Positions 1-9,552 of a stretch of DNA of 64,000 nucleotides are shown here, piece after piece. A program made the position numbers and the translations under genes. The stretch spans positions 62,001-126,000 of the forward strand of contig NZ_CAXBGN010000007.1 of the NCBI RefSeq assembly GCF_963975415.1. The letters are read 5' to 3'. This DNA is from Kriegella sp963975415. GTDB taxonomy: Bacteria > Bacteroidota > Bacteroidia > Flavobacteriales > Flavobacteriaceae. Within the stretch, counting starts at the first letter, position 1. Every line of letters starts with the position of its first letter. A model generated the notes under the pieces. The model did no database searches and had not been told where the DNA came from. It worked only from the letters and a program-made list of their open reading frames with translations.

Positions 1-2
1 TA

Positions 3-2441
3 ATTGATTTGGCCGACCCTGTTACCCACATGCGGTTACAGAATGAAGCGGATAGAACTCGAGGACTTTTCCCCACCTTTACAGAAGAAAAAATTGCCGG
101 TACCGCCAGGGGTGGTAATCCTAACATATATCCTGCGGTCGATTGGTTCGATAAATTATTTCAAGATTGGGCCGGTTCACGACGAATCAACCTTAATGTA
201 CGCGGTGGTGGCGACAAAGTTCGCTATTATGTTGCAGGCGCACTTAACTCTGACGATGGACTACTAAAAGTTGACGATACCAACAGCTTTACCAACAATA
301 TCAAATTAAATCAATATGTGCTGCGATCGAACATAAATATCGATTTGCATGAAAACACTGAAATGATTGTACGATTGCATTCTACTATAGATGATTACCG
401 GGGGCCCTTACAAGGAGGTAATGCCATTTACAATGCCGCCGTACGTACCAGTCCAGTCCGTTTCCCTGCTGTTTTTGAGCCCGATGCAGCTTTACAGGGG
501 GTTCCGCACATTACATTTGGCAACGACCTAGGGCCAAGACAAAGTGGAAACCGGGATAATGGAGCCGTTTGGTACAACCCCTATGCTGAACTTCAGAGAG
601 GCTATAGAGATTATAGACGACAACTTTCTTTGGTACAACTGGAATTCAAACAAGACCTAAATTCAATATTGCCAGGTCTTTCAGCACGATTTTTAGGTAA
701 TGCCAATACCACTTCTTCCTTTGAAAACAGGAGGTCATATCGACCGTACTTCTACAGGGTTTCGACCTTTGACTCCAATACTGAAGAATATACCTTGACA
801 CGAACTTCCGAAGGTGATGAATCTTTGGAGTTAGATCCCGATCACAATGCAGTGAACAATTCGGTGCTATATATGGAGATGGCCGCCGATTATTACAACA
901 CCTTTGCAGAAAAGCATACCGTTTCAGGGCTATTGGCTTTTACCGCCCGGGAATTTTTAGACGGTAATGCAAACACGGTACAACTTTCGCTGCCAAGTAG
1001 AAACCTTACCTTGGCAGGTCGGTTCAACTACGACTATGACAACCGATATTTTTTGGAAACCAATTTTGGTTACAACGGATCAGAGCGTTTTGCCAAACAA
1101 AATCGATTCGGCTTTTTTCCATCCTTTGGTGTTGGCTGGTTGGTCTCGAACGAAAAATTCTTTAAGTCAGATTTAATTACCAGACTTAAGTTTAGAGGCT
1201 CATACGGTTGGGTGGGTAATGATCAAATCGGTAATACCCGGAATGACCGCTTTTTCTACCTATCTGAAGTAAATATAAATGACGGTGGTCGTGGGTACAC
1301 TTTTGGTCGTGATTTGAACCAGAATGTAAGCGGGGTCTCCATCAGTAGGTATGCAAACCCTTTGGTTACTTGGGAAACAGCACGTAAATTGAACATAGGG
1401 GTTGACCTTAACCTCTTCAACGATGCAGTTCAATTCAGGGCCGATGTATTTCAAGACAACAGATCCAACATCTTACAGACAAGATCCGATATACCCACAA
1501 CTCTAGGGCTACAGTCTGTAATTCAGACCAATGTCGGTGAAGTAAAGTTACAAGGTGTAGATGCCTCTTTAGACATCAACCACTCCTTTAATGAAAATTT
1601 CTGGATGCAAGGCCGAGCAACTTTTGTCTATACCGACAACGAGTACACTGTCTTTGAAGAACCCAACTATGCCGAGCTCGGCGCCCCATGGCGATCGAAC
1701 ATTGGCAATAATGTCAATACCAGTCAAGGTTATATCGCAGAGCGTTTGTTCGTTGATGATGAAGAAGCGAGAAACTCACCAGTTCAGTTTGGAACTCCAG
1801 GAATCGATTATGGCGGGGGCGACATCAAGTACAAAGATTTGAACGGGGATAACCTGATTACTTCTTTAGACCGGGCAGCGATAGGCAAACCCGATGTACC
1901 TAAGATCACCTATGGTTTTGGTATCTCCGCAGGCTACAAACGTTTTGACATAAGCATGTTTTTTCAAGGCTTGGCAGAAACATCCTTTTTTATCGATCCC
2001 TACCGAACAGGACCCTTTATAAACAGTATAATAGGCTCTCAGACCAATCAAGTCGGCTTATTGATAGGGCCTGGCAATGGTATACTTTCTGAGAACGGCC
2101 TACTACAGGCCTATGCCGACGACCATTGGTCAGAAGACAACAAGAACGTATACGCCCTATGGCCAAGACTATCGACCACCCCGATAGAAAACAATCTACA
2201 GACCAGTACTTGGTGGTTACGTGATGGCTCTTTTATGCGCCTCAAACAACTAGAAATAGGATTTGATATCGGTAAAGGATTGGAGGATAAATTGAAGATT
2301 CAAAAACTTAGAATGTATGTTACCGGAACCAACCTAATAACTTGGAGCAAATTCAAATTATGGGATCCCGAACTTAAGGGAACAGGTTTAAATTATCCAT
2401 TGCAAAGAACTATCAATGTTGGTCTCCAACTTGGCTTTTAA
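3..2441 (+). CDS. SusC/RagA TonB-dependent outer-membrane receptor, 3' part
   Basis: The reading frame is already open at the left edge, so the N-terminus (signal peptide, carboxypeptidase-like domain and most of the plug) lies outside the window. The visible ~813 residues are the rest of a SusC-type TonB-dependent barrel, rich in alternating aromatic/polar strands and N/D/G loops, and ending in Gly-Leu-Gln-Leu-Gly-Phe, the terminal aromatic residue typical of outer-membrane barrels. SusC proteins import oligomers across the outer membrane using TonB energy, with a SusD lipoprotein as lid. The SusD gene follows 48 bases downstream, which supports the call. Any in-frame start near position 9 is internal and not a true start. 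The substrate is not readable. Confidence 0.93.
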   Translation: MDLADPVTHMRLQNEADRTRGLFPTFTEEKIAGTARGGNPNIYPAVDWFDKLFQDWAGSRRINLNVRGGGDKVRYYVAGALNSDDGLLKVDDTNSFTNNIKLNQYVLRSNINIDLHENTEMIVRLHSTIDDYRGPLQGGNAIYNAAVRTSPVRFPAVFEPDAALQGVPHITFGNDLGPRQSGNRDNGAVWYNPYAELQRGYRDYRRQLSLVQLEFKQDLNSILPGLSARFLGNANTTSSFENRRSYRPYFYRVSTFDSNTEEYTLTRTSEGDESLELDPDHNAVNNSVLYMEMAADYYNTFAEKHTVSGLLAFTAREFLDGNANTVQLSLPSRNLTLAGRFNYDYDNRYFLETNFGYNGSERFAKQNRFGFFPSFGVGWLVSNEKFFKSDLITRLKFRGSYGWVGNDQIGNTRNDRFFYLSEVNINDGGRGYTFGRDLNQNVSGVSISRYANPLVTWETARKLNIGVDLNLFNDAVQFRADVFQDNRSNILQTRSDIPTTLGLQSVIQTNVGEVKLQGVDASLDINHSFNENFWMQGRATFVYTDNEYTVFEEPNYAELGAPWRSNIGNNVNTSQGYIAERLFVDDEEARNSPVQFGTPGIDYGGGDIKYKDLNGDNLITSLDRAAIGKPDVPKITYGFGISAGYKRFDISMFFQGLAETSFFIDPYRTGPFINSIIGSQTNQVGLLIGPGNGILSENGLLQAYADDHWSEDNKNVYALWPRLSTTPIENNLQTSTWWLRDGSFMRLKQLEIGFDIGKGLEDKLKIQKLRMYVTGTNLITWSKFKLWDPELKGTGLNYPLQRTINVGLQLGF

Positions 2442-2489
2442 GCAATGGAAGAAAGTTTCTACAATAGCTATAACTTTAAAGAAAAAAAG

Positions 2490-4388
2490 ATGAAAATAAA
2501 ATTGATAAACAGTTTACTTACTATAGCGTTTCTCCTTATAGGGGGATCCTGCTCCAAGTATGTCGACGTTGTTCCCGATAACATTGCCGTTATTGAAGAT
2601 GCTTTCGAGACACGTGATGCGGCAGAACGCTTTTTGGCAACCCTGTACGGCTACCTCCCGCCATTTAACGGTATTCAAAACCCAGCGCTTGTAGCTGGTG
2701 ATGAAATAGCGGTCAACGATAATGTATCCCGTAATTGGGACGGCCGCGCCATAGGTCGTGGAAGCCAGACCAAAGTCAACCCACGATTAGGATATTGGGG
2801 ATCAAATAGTGTCACCAACTTGTTCATTGCTCTCCGTGATTGTAACATTTTTCTAGAAAATGTAGACAAACCTTTCGACATCCGAGAAGACGAAAAGATT
2901 AGGTGGGTTGCCGAAGCCAAGGTTTTGAAAGCTTATTATCACTTTTATTTGATGCGTATGTACGGTCCGATTCCTATCATTCGTGAAAACATTGAAGTAA
3001 GTGCCGGTGTGGAGGCCGTACGGGTTACCAGGGCCCCAGTAGATGAAGTGGCGAATTATATTGTAGAATTGTTGGATGAAGCGATGGGTGATTTACCTAC
3101 TGTAGTGGAGGATCAAGGTACTGAACTTGGTCGACTAACAGCTCCTATAGCCGCAGCCCTAAAGGCACGTACACTCATGACCGTGGCCAGCCCTTTGTTC
3201 AATGGAAATGGGGATTACGCCGGTTTTACCGATGCAGAAGGCAATGAATTGATCAGCACTAGTTTTGATGCCGAAAAATGGACCCGGGCCGCCGCCGCTT
3301 GTAAAAGTGCCATAGACATGGCCCATGAGGCGGGTCATTCTTTATACAAGTTTATTGGTGCACCGGCAGACTGGTCCGACACTACAGTAACCAAACTAAG
3401 CATAAGAGGCAGTATCGCCGAACGATGGAACGAAGAAATCGTCTGGGGTGCTTCCGGTCGCACCATGTCAACTTTGCAAAACTGGTCGCAAGCCAAAATC
3501 GCCCTAGATTTGACCGCAGAGACACGGGAAAGCGTTCAATCTTATTACAACGCCCCTATGCGAATAGCTGAAATGTTCTATTCGGAAAATGGGGTGCCCA
3601 TTGATGAAGACACCAGTTACGATTACTCCGGTCGCTTTGAGGTATCTGCCGCAGATGAGGCCCACCAACATTATGTTAGGCCCGGCTTCGAAACGGCAAA
3701 CCTTAACATGCACCGCGAACCTCGTTTTTATGCTTCGCTCGGTTTCGATGGAGGCACTTGGTTCGGTCATGGACAACTAAGTGATGACAACGAACTGATT
3801 GTAGAGGCAAAAAAGGGTCAAAGAACGGGCAAGACCGATGCCAACCGCTGGGGGGTATCAGGGTATTGGCCGAAGAAATTGGTCTATTATGAAAATGTTC
3901 AGCGTGGTACATCATCCGGATATAGCAATAGGGCCTACCCTTTTCCAGTGGTCCGATTGGCAGATCTCTATCTTTTGTATGCCGAAGCACTCAATGAAAC
4001 GGGCCAGACCACAGCAGCCTACCCATGGATCGATCTCATACGGGAACGTGCCGGGCTCGATGGGGTAGTCGAATCATGGACCGCCGCATCAAGAAACCCG
4101 AACAAACCTACAACGCAAGATGGTCTTAGAGACATCATTCATGACGAACGAATGATCGAATTGGTTTTCGAGGGTCACCGATTTTGGGACCTAAGAAGAT
4201 GGAAAAGGGCTGCAGAATTTTTGAACAGTGATATACGGGGGTGGAACTCCGAAGGCGAGAATACCGAAGATTACTATAAAGTGATTTCGGTAGGTAGCTA
4301 TCGCTTTTTGAACAGGGATTATCTTTGGCCAATAGCCGAGAACGACATTATAACTAATAGCAATTTAGTGCAAAACCCCGGTTGGTAA
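2490..4388 (+). CDS. SusD/RagB family nutrient-binding outer-membrane lipoprotein
   Basis: I chose the ATG at 2490 because it gives a short basic N-terminus, a hydrophobic stretch and a lipobox (Gly-Gly-Ser-Cys); an ATG at 2445 would add 15 residues before the signal peptide. The mature ~610-residue protein has the SusD layout: an N-terminal helical TPR-like half and a C-terminal half containing the two family signatures, RLADLYLLYAEALNE and, near the end, HDERMIELVFEGHRFWDLRRW. It should sit on the cell surface over the SusC barrel and bind the ligand. It lies between susC and two further lipoprotein genes, consistent with one operon. At 632 residues it is longer than the usual 480-560, mainly through insertions in the middle part. 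Confidence 0.93.
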   Translation: MKIKLINSLLTIAFLLIGGSCSKYVDVVPDNIAVIEDAFETRDAAERFLATLYGYLPPFNGIQNPALVAGDEIAVNDNVSRNWDGRAIGRGSQTKVNPRLGYWGSNSVTNLFIALRDCNIFLENVDKPFDIREDEKIRWVAEAKVLKAYYHFYLMRMYGPIPIIRENIEVSAGVEAVRVTRAPVDEVANYIVELLDEAMGDLPTVVEDQGTELGRLTAPIAAALKARTLMTVASPLFNGNGDYAGFTDAEGNELISTSFDAEKWTRAAAACKSAIDMAHEAGHSLYKFIGAPADWSDTTVTKLSIRGSIAERWNEEIVWGASGRTMSTLQNWSQAKIALDLTAETRESVQSYYNAPMRIAEMFYSENGVPIDEDTSYDYSGRFEVSAADEAHQHYVRPGFETANLNMHREPRFYASLGFDGGTWFGHGQLSDDNELIVEAKKGQRTGKTDANRWGVSGYWPKKLVYYENVQRGTSSGYSNRAYPFPVVRLADLYLLYAEALNETGQTTAAYPWIDLIRERAGLDGVVESWTAASRNPNKPTTQDGLRDIIHDERMIELVFEGHRFWDLRRWKRAAEFLNSDIRGWNSEGENTEDYYKVISVGSYRFLNRDYLWPIAENDIITNSNLVQNPGW

Positions 4389-4416
4389 TATGTACGTTAT
4401 AAAAAATAATTATATC

Positions 4417-5628
4417 ATGAAAAATTTCAAATTGTTTTGTTTAACGGTTTTCACCCTATCTATGGTCGTTATTTCTTGCGAAGAGGAAGAGCGAGGACCT
4501 TTGGTGGGAGATGATGTATCTCCTAATGTAATTACAGATGTGACCGTCGAGAATTTACCCGGTGGGGCTATAATCAAATACAAGTTGCCCGAAGACGAAG
4601 ATGCGCTTCTTGTGGAAGCCAGTTATGTGCGAAATGGTGAATTGATTTCTGCAAGGTCTTCCATTTTTAAGAATTTTATTAGCATTGAAGGACTCAAGGA
4701 AACGACCCCACAAGATGTGAACCTTACAGTTGTCGACCGAAGTAATAACAAATCAACTGCCGTAAAGGTTACCATAAACCCCGAAACTGCACCAATCGAC
4801 AAGCTTTTTTCATCATTTGAATTGGTCCCCGATTTCGGTGGTGTTCGATTAAAGTATAATAACGAGGATAATATTAAGGCTGAATTACTTTTATATGCCG
4901 CTGACGAGAGCGGCTCCATCAGTTATAATCAATCTGCTTTTATAGATAATGACAACCGGTCACACTTCACCTACAGGACATTTTCACCGACCTTGCAGAA
5001 CTTTGGGGTGGCCGCAATCGACCGCTGGAACAACATTACCGCTATAAAGCGAACGGAGGTTCTGCCATTGGCGGAAATACAACTTGATATTCAAGAGTTC
5101 GACAACCTTTTTCTCAACGGTGACAGGGCGGATGCCTTTGGCTGGATCATGCCCAATATGTGGAACGGCTCTATCGACGGTTCAGGATATCACACCTCTC
5201 AAACAGAGCCTGGTGTGACTATAGCCCCGTATACAGAACCCTTTCACATGTTCACTATGGACCTTGGGGTGACGGCCAAACTCAGTCGGTTTAAATTCTG
5301 GCAAAGACAAGGTTCTTGGATCTTTACCCACGGCAATCCTAGGTATTTTGAAGTATGGGGTATTGATGAACTTCCGGCCGATAATGGAGATTCCTTTGAG
5401 GGGTGGACCCGATTAATCGAGAATGGAGAAGTTGTAAAACCATCAGGAGGCGCCATTGGCCTTAATAGCGCGGAAGATGCTGCATCTGCCGCCTCAGGTG
5501 AAGAATTCGAATTTCCTATTGATGCCCCACCCGTTCGTTACATTCGCTTCGTAAACCTTAAAAATTGGTCGGAAGGAAAGTTCATTCATATCATGGAAAT
5601 CAATTTCTGGGGACAGTTGGCCGAATAA
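4417..5628 (+). CDS. Surface lipoprotein, DUF4959-DUF5126-DUF5000 architecture
   Basis: The start at 4417 is preferred over the ATG at 4390 because it gives a compact lipoprotein signal peptide with Cys21 after Val-Val-Ile-Ser. Three parts are visible: two fibronectin-like beta domains (about residues 25-125 and 126-225, matching the DUF4959 and DUF5126 patterns) and a C-terminal discoidin/F5-8C-like domain (about 245-400) with the motifs DLGVTAKLSRFKFWQRQ, YFEVWGIDEL and VRYIRFVNLKNW. Proteins of this architecture usually follow susD and are thought to be surface glycan- or ligand-binding proteins. That role is inferred from family and position. It starts 28 bases after the SusD stop, so it is very probably co-transcribed. 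Confidence 0.85.
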   Translation: MKNFKLFCLTVFTLSMVVISCEEEERGPLVGDDVSPNVITDVTVENLPGGAIIKYKLPEDEDALLVEASYVRNGELISARSSIFKNFISIEGLKETTPQDVNLTVVDRSNNKSTAVKVTINPETAPIDKLFSSFELVPDFGGVRLKYNNEDNIKAELLLYAADESGSISYNQSAFIDNDNRSHFTYRTFSPTLQNFGVAAIDRWNNITAIKRTEVLPLAEIQLDIQEFDNLFLNGDRADAFGWIMPNMWNGSIDGSGYHTSQTEPGVTIAPYTEPFHMFTMDLGVTAKLSRFKFWQRQGSWIFTHGNPRYFEVWGIDELPADNGDSFEGWTRLIENGEVVKPSGGAIGLNSAEDAASAASGEEFEFPIDAPPVRYIRFVNLKNWSEGKFIHIMEINFWGQLAE

Positions 5629-5711
5629 CCGAAAACTAGATCACTAAAAAATGAATCAAATTCAACCAAGTAGAATCCTAGTTACCGCTAAACTTAAATA
5701 TCTATAAAAAA

Positions 5712-6917
5712 ATGAAAAAGTCAACACGAATTATATATCTCACCCTTGTGGCCATAGGCGCAATCATCGGCGTTGCCTCGTGTGAAGAGACGACAGAAAC
5801 CTATAGTGAATATACCAAAGACGGGGAAATCATATATGTAGGAACACCCGATACCGTATTGGTCGCCCCGGGTTTTGAAAAATTGGAATTTTCCGTAGTA
5901 ATCAATGCCGACCCAAAAATAAGTAGTGGCGTTCTACAGACCAAGGATAAATCATTTATACAGGAATTTGATGTGGTACGTAAAAATGCCGGCCAAGATA
6001 CCATTGCTTTCACGGTAGATTTAGCTGAGGGCGAATATAATTTTGATGTCATTTTAAAAGATGATGCCGGACACACCTCAATTCCTCGTGAAGTGAACAC
6101 CGTAGTTTATGGTACGAAATACCAAGAAGCCCTTATCAGCAGAGGTATTTCAAGTATAAAAGCTTATGAGACCGATGCCTTGGTGACCTGGGGCAACGTT
6201 CCCGATGGAAGCATTTCGACTTCCTTTACTTATGAAGATGCAGCCGGTGCCTTGCAGACGATTGAAATACCCAATGATATTGGTGAAACAGCTTTGACCA
6301 GTTACAAATTGGGCGGTCAGATCATGATCGAAAGTACCTATGCCCCTGCAGCAAATGCCATCGAAGTATTTAATTCCGCATCGGAAACAATGTTTCCCGA
6401 TAAGTTTCAACTGGACCATTCGCTAATAACCGCCCTAAAACTACCTTTCGATGCATCGGACGGTTGCCATGGATCCACCTATGAAAGACTTACCGACGGT
6501 GCCACGGGTGAATTTTGGCACAGTTGCGATTCGCCAGAAGATTTATATCCATTTGTTATGAGTTTTGATATGGGTGTAACCGCTGATTTAAGAGGGTTCC
6601 GTCTAGACAAAAGATCAGCCTGTTGTGGCGGCAGAAGTCCTGGAGCCTATCAAATTTGGGGAACAAATGATTTAACCGGAGCTGAGACCGTAGACATAGA
6701 CGCCGGTGAGCTGGCCGACTGGGAAGTGGATGCTATTGCAAAAGGCTGGGTTAAACTACTGGACGTTGCTGACAATACCCAAGAGACCATTGAAGCTGAT
6801 ATTCCAGAAAACGCAATGAGTTTTAGATACATCAGAGTAGTAGGCATATCTTCAATAAATGGCGAAACCACTGCAAATTTCGATGAATTCACATTTATGG
6901 CCACCGGAGTAGAGTAG
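5712..6917 (+). CDS. Surface lipoprotein, DUF4998 plus discoidin-like C-terminal domain
   Basis: This 401-residue lipoprotein has a signal peptide with Cys24 after Gly-Val-Ala-Ser. The N-terminal ~190 residues fit the DUF4998 pattern (two beta-sandwich-like segments). The last ~165 residues form a discoidin-like domain that resembles the end of the preceding protein (FDMGVTADLRGFRLDK, YQIWGTNDL, FRYIRVVGISS). Unlike its neighbour it carries cysteines near the putative ligand face (DGCHGS, WHSCDS, SACCGG), which could form disulfides on the cell surface. It is the last gene of the SusCD operon, followed by a strong terminator. A role in ligand capture is inferred and no substrate can be named. 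Confidence 0.82.
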   Translation: MKKSTRIIYLTLVAIGAIIGVASCEETTETYSEYTKDGEIIYVGTPDTVLVAPGFEKLEFSVVINADPKISSGVLQTKDKSFIQEFDVVRKNAGQDTIAFTVDLAEGEYNFDVILKDDAGHTSIPREVNTVVYGTKYQEALISRGISSIKAYETDALVTWGNVPDGSISTSFTYEDAAGALQTIEIPNDIGETALTSYKLGGQIMIESTYAPAANAIEVFNSASETMFPDKFQLDHSLITALKLPFDASDGCHGSTYERLTDGATGEFWHSCDSPEDLYPFVMSFDMGVTADLRGFRLDKRSACCGGRSPGAYQIWGTNDLTGAETVDIDAGELADWEVDAIAKGWVKLLDVADNTQETIEADIPENAMSFRYIRVVGISSINGETTANFDEFTFMATGVE

Positions 6918-6939
6918 TTTCCGTATTACCATTTTAAAC

Positions 6940-6986
6940 ACAAAATTGGCAGTAAATATTATTTCAATATTTACTGCCAATTTTGT
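6940..6986. terminator. Bidirectional intrinsic terminator, perfect 21-bp stem
   Basis: Arms 6940-6960 and 6966-6986 are perfect reverse complements around the loop ATTTC, with T-rich sequence on both outer sides. It separates the SusCD operon (+) from the GH3-like gene (-). The right arm also encodes the last codons of the GH3-like gene, whose TGA stop lies at the loop edge (6964-6966). Confidence 0.85.
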
Positions 6987-8493
6987 TCATTTCTAAGAGC
7001 TCTTCAACATAGTCCCTTCTATTTGAAAGTCTTGGAATCTTATGTTGGCCGCCAAGTTTATCCTTTGATTTCAACCAATCGTAAAACAAATTCGCCCTGG
7101 CTATATGCACCTTAGGCATTTTCAAGGTAATATTATTATATCGCTTGGCTTCATAATCTGAATTTAAAGACTTCAGGGCATTATCTAGAAATTCGGTGAA
7201 GTAATCTATTTCATCCGGGGGTGTTCTGAACTCGATGATCCATTCGTGGGCACCTTTATCTTTTCCGGACATAAAAATGGGACCGGCCGTATAATCCTTG
7301 ATCTCGGCCCCAGTCTTTTTACAAATGCTCTTAAGGGCTTCCTCTGCATTTTCAATAATTAATTCTTCCCCAAAAACATTGATATGGTGTTTAGTTCGCC
7401 CCGTTACCCTTATTCGGTATGGGCTCTTTGAGGTAAATCGCACCGTATCGCCAATCTTATAGCGCCACAATCCTGAATTTGTAGTAATTATTATCGCATA
7501 GTTGACCCCGATCTCTACCTCCCATAATGGTATAGCCATTTGCTTCGGCGTACCGTAGATATCCATGGGAATAAATTCGTAGAAAATACCATAATCAAGC
7601 ATCAACAGAAGATCATCGGCATTGTTTCTATCTTGAATAGCGAAGAAGCCTTCCGAAGCATTATAAATTTCATAATACTTGAATCGTTTACGCGGCAGCA
7701 ATTTTTCATATTGCTCTTTATATGGAGTAAAACTTACGCCACCATGAAAATACACCTCTAAATTCTCCCATATTTGAAAAAGATTTTCTTTTCCGGTTTC
7801 CTCAAGTACATTGTTCAGCAACACCAACATCCATGAGGGAACCCCGGCCAAGCTCGTCACATTCTCTTGGGTACTTTCTTTAATAATGGCCTTTAATTTA
7901 CTTTCCCATTCGTTCATCAAAGAAACCTTGCTGCTTGGTGTGCTACTGAATTCGGCCCAGAGCGGCATATTATCGATCAAAATAGCCGAAAGATCACCAA
8001 AAAAGGAACCATTATCTTCGTACAATTCCTTGCTACCGCCCAACCGCAGACTTTTACCCGTAAATAATTGAGAGTTTTCATTGTTGTTCAAATAAAGACA
8101 AAGCAGGTCTTTACCTGATTTGTAATGACAATCTTCCAAAGCCTCTGAACTTACAGGAATAAACTTGCTCTTGGCATTCGTTGTACCACTGCTTTTGGCA
8201 AACCATTTAATACTGGTAGGCCAAAAAATATTCTGCTCACCCTTTCTAGTACGTTCTATCGTAGACTCTATTTTCTCATACGATACGATGGGTACTCGAT
8301 CGGCAAAGGCCCTGTAACTCTTAATGGACTCAAAATCATATTCTTTGCCGATTTCAGTTTCCTCGGCAATTTCCAATAACTGAAACAACACTTCTTCCTG
8401 TACCTCTTCTGGGTACTTTAAGAAAAGTTCTATTTGATGATAGCGCTTTTTCAGCAACCACGAGGCTATCGAATTAAATAGGGTTATTGGCAT
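6964..8493 (-). CDS. GH3-family acyl-adenylate-forming enzyme
   Basis: This 509-residue protein shows the GH3 (auxin-responsive promoter) family pattern: an ATP/AMP-binding loop FAKSSGTTNAKSKFIPV (about residues 98-114), YNASEG (277-282), GLWRYKIGDTV (341-351) and VTGRTKHHINVFGEEL (363-378). In plants GH3 enzymes adenylate hormone carboxylates and join them to amino acids. The bacterial substrates are, to my knowledge, mostly unassigned. It is a cytosolic protein of normal family length. It is divergent from the DUF2797 gene with 78 bases between them, where a TAAATTTG element on the minus strand (8558-8565) could be its -7 box. Its 3' end is embedded in a terminator hairpin. An amide- or ester-forming role is inference. 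Confidence 0.88.
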   Translation of the reverse strand: MPITLFNSIASWLLKKRYHQIELFLKYPEEVQEEVLFQLLEIAEETEIGKEYDFESIKSYRAFADRVPIVSYEKIESTIERTRKGEQNIFWPTSIKWFAKSSGTTNAKSKFIPVSSEALEDCHYKSGKDLLCLYLNNNENSQLFTGKSLRLGGSKELYEDNGSFFGDLSAILIDNMPLWAEFSSTPSSKVSLMNEWESKLKAIIKESTQENVTSLAGVPSWMLVLLNNVLEETGKENLFQIWENLEVYFHGGVSFTPYKEQYEKLLPRKRFKYYEIYNASEGFFAIQDRNNADDLLLMLDYGIFYEFIPMDIYGTPKQMAIPLWEVEIGVNYAIIITTNSGLWRYKIGDTVRFTSKSPYRIRVTGRTKHHINVFGEELIIENAEEALKSICKKTGAEIKDYTAGPIFMSGKDKGAHEWIIEFRTPPDEIDYFTEFLDNALKSLNSDYEAKRYNNITLKMPKVHIARANLFYDWLKSKDKLGGQHKIPRLSNRRDYVEELLEMNKIGSKY

Positions 8494-8571
8494 TTTTAGG
8501 TATCTTTATCCCGTTAAAAATAGTTTTTAAAGATATCATTTTCAAATCGATTTTGTTCAAATTTAATAGTG

Positions 8572-9366
8572 ATGCAATACCAAGGAGTTCTAAAAAAAAT
8601 GCAGTCGGAAATAGGCAACCCCATTCAATACTATTTGGTTTTCGAAAATGATTTTCTCAACATGAACCAAGTCTTGGACAAACAACTTCAAATCGATTTT
8701 ATAAAATATCAATGCCTGAACTGCGGATTGGACAAGCCCATCTACCGCCAAGGCTTTTGCAAGTCTTGTTTTTATGAAATTCCGTCGGCTGGCGATTGGA
8801 TTATGCGACCGGAGTTGAGTACCGCTCACCTAGACCAAGAAGACCGTGACCTGGCTTATGAAAAGAGCGCTCAACTGCAGCCTCATATTGTCTATCTGGC
8901 CAACTCGAGCAACGTTAAGGTAGGTGTTACCCGCAAATCACAGGTACCTACCCGCTGGATCGACCAAGGAGCGCATGAGGCCATTGAAATTGTAGAAGTA
9001 CCCAATCGCTACTTGGCCGGAATCACCGAAGTCGCCCTAAAAGAGCATGTTGGTGACAAAACCAACTGGCGTAAAATGGTGACCAATGATGTAGATGATG
9101 AAAATTTGACAGAATGGAGAAGTAAACTACAACCATATATACCCGAGGAAGTGTTACCCTATTATATCGAAAATAATCAGGAGACTGAATTGGAGTTCCC
9201 CGTTTTGCAGTATCCAAAAAAATTAAAAAGCTTAAACCTCAAAAAGACTTCACGCTTTAAAGGTGTCTTAAAAGGAATTAAGGGTCAATACCTCATTTTT
9301 GAAGATGGAACCGTCTTTAACGTTAGAGGAAACGAAGGATATTATATCGGTCTTGGAATACACTAA
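8572..9366 (+). CDS. DUF2797 domain protein with zinc-ribbon-like cysteines
   Basis: The ATG at 8572 is preferred over the overlapping GTG at 8569. The 264-residue protein matches DUF2797 throughout. A four-cysteine cluster (CLNCGLDKP then CKSCFYE, about residues 47-69) looks like a zinc-binding site. The following segment, HIVYLANSSNVKVGVTRKSQ to RWIDQGA, is reminiscent of the GIY-YIG fold (a short strand with Tyr, then Lys-Val-Gly-Val-Thr and Arg). I see no proof that it is a nuclease. Function is unknown. It is divergent from the GH3-like gene and separated from the next gene by 186 bases, so it is probably monocistronic. Confidence 0.8.
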   Translation: MQYQGVLKKMQSEIGNPIQYYLVFENDFLNMNQVLDKQLQIDFIKYQCLNCGLDKPIYRQGFCKSCFYEIPSAGDWIMRPELSTAHLDQEDRDLAYEKSAQLQPHIVYLANSSNVKVGVTRKSQVPTRWIDQGAHEAIEIVEVPNRYLAGITEVALKEHVGDKTNWRKMVTNDVDDENLTEWRSKLQPYIPEEVLPYYIENNQETELEFPVLQYPKKLKSLNLKKTSRFKGVLKGIKGQYLIFEDGTVFNVRGNEGYYIGLGIH

Positions 9367-9552
9367 TCGTCTCGGCACCCCTTAAGTTTTGCGTTGGACA
9401 CTTAGAATTCGGACCATTATTTGGTTAGTCTTCAAACGTATTGAACTAAATCACTCTTTTGGGATAAAAAAAATTGCTTATGCACCACTACTTGTAGGTG
9501 AAAAAATTGATATTCCAGTTTTACATTCAATTTTAATCTTAAAGCATAAAAA

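Noticed and set aside
5651..5707. An 18-codon open frame (Met-Asn-Gln-Ile...) ending four bases before the DUF4998 gene, a possible leader peptide.
   Set aside because: Its length is within chance for this AT-rich gap, it has no regulatory codon run or attenuator hairpin.
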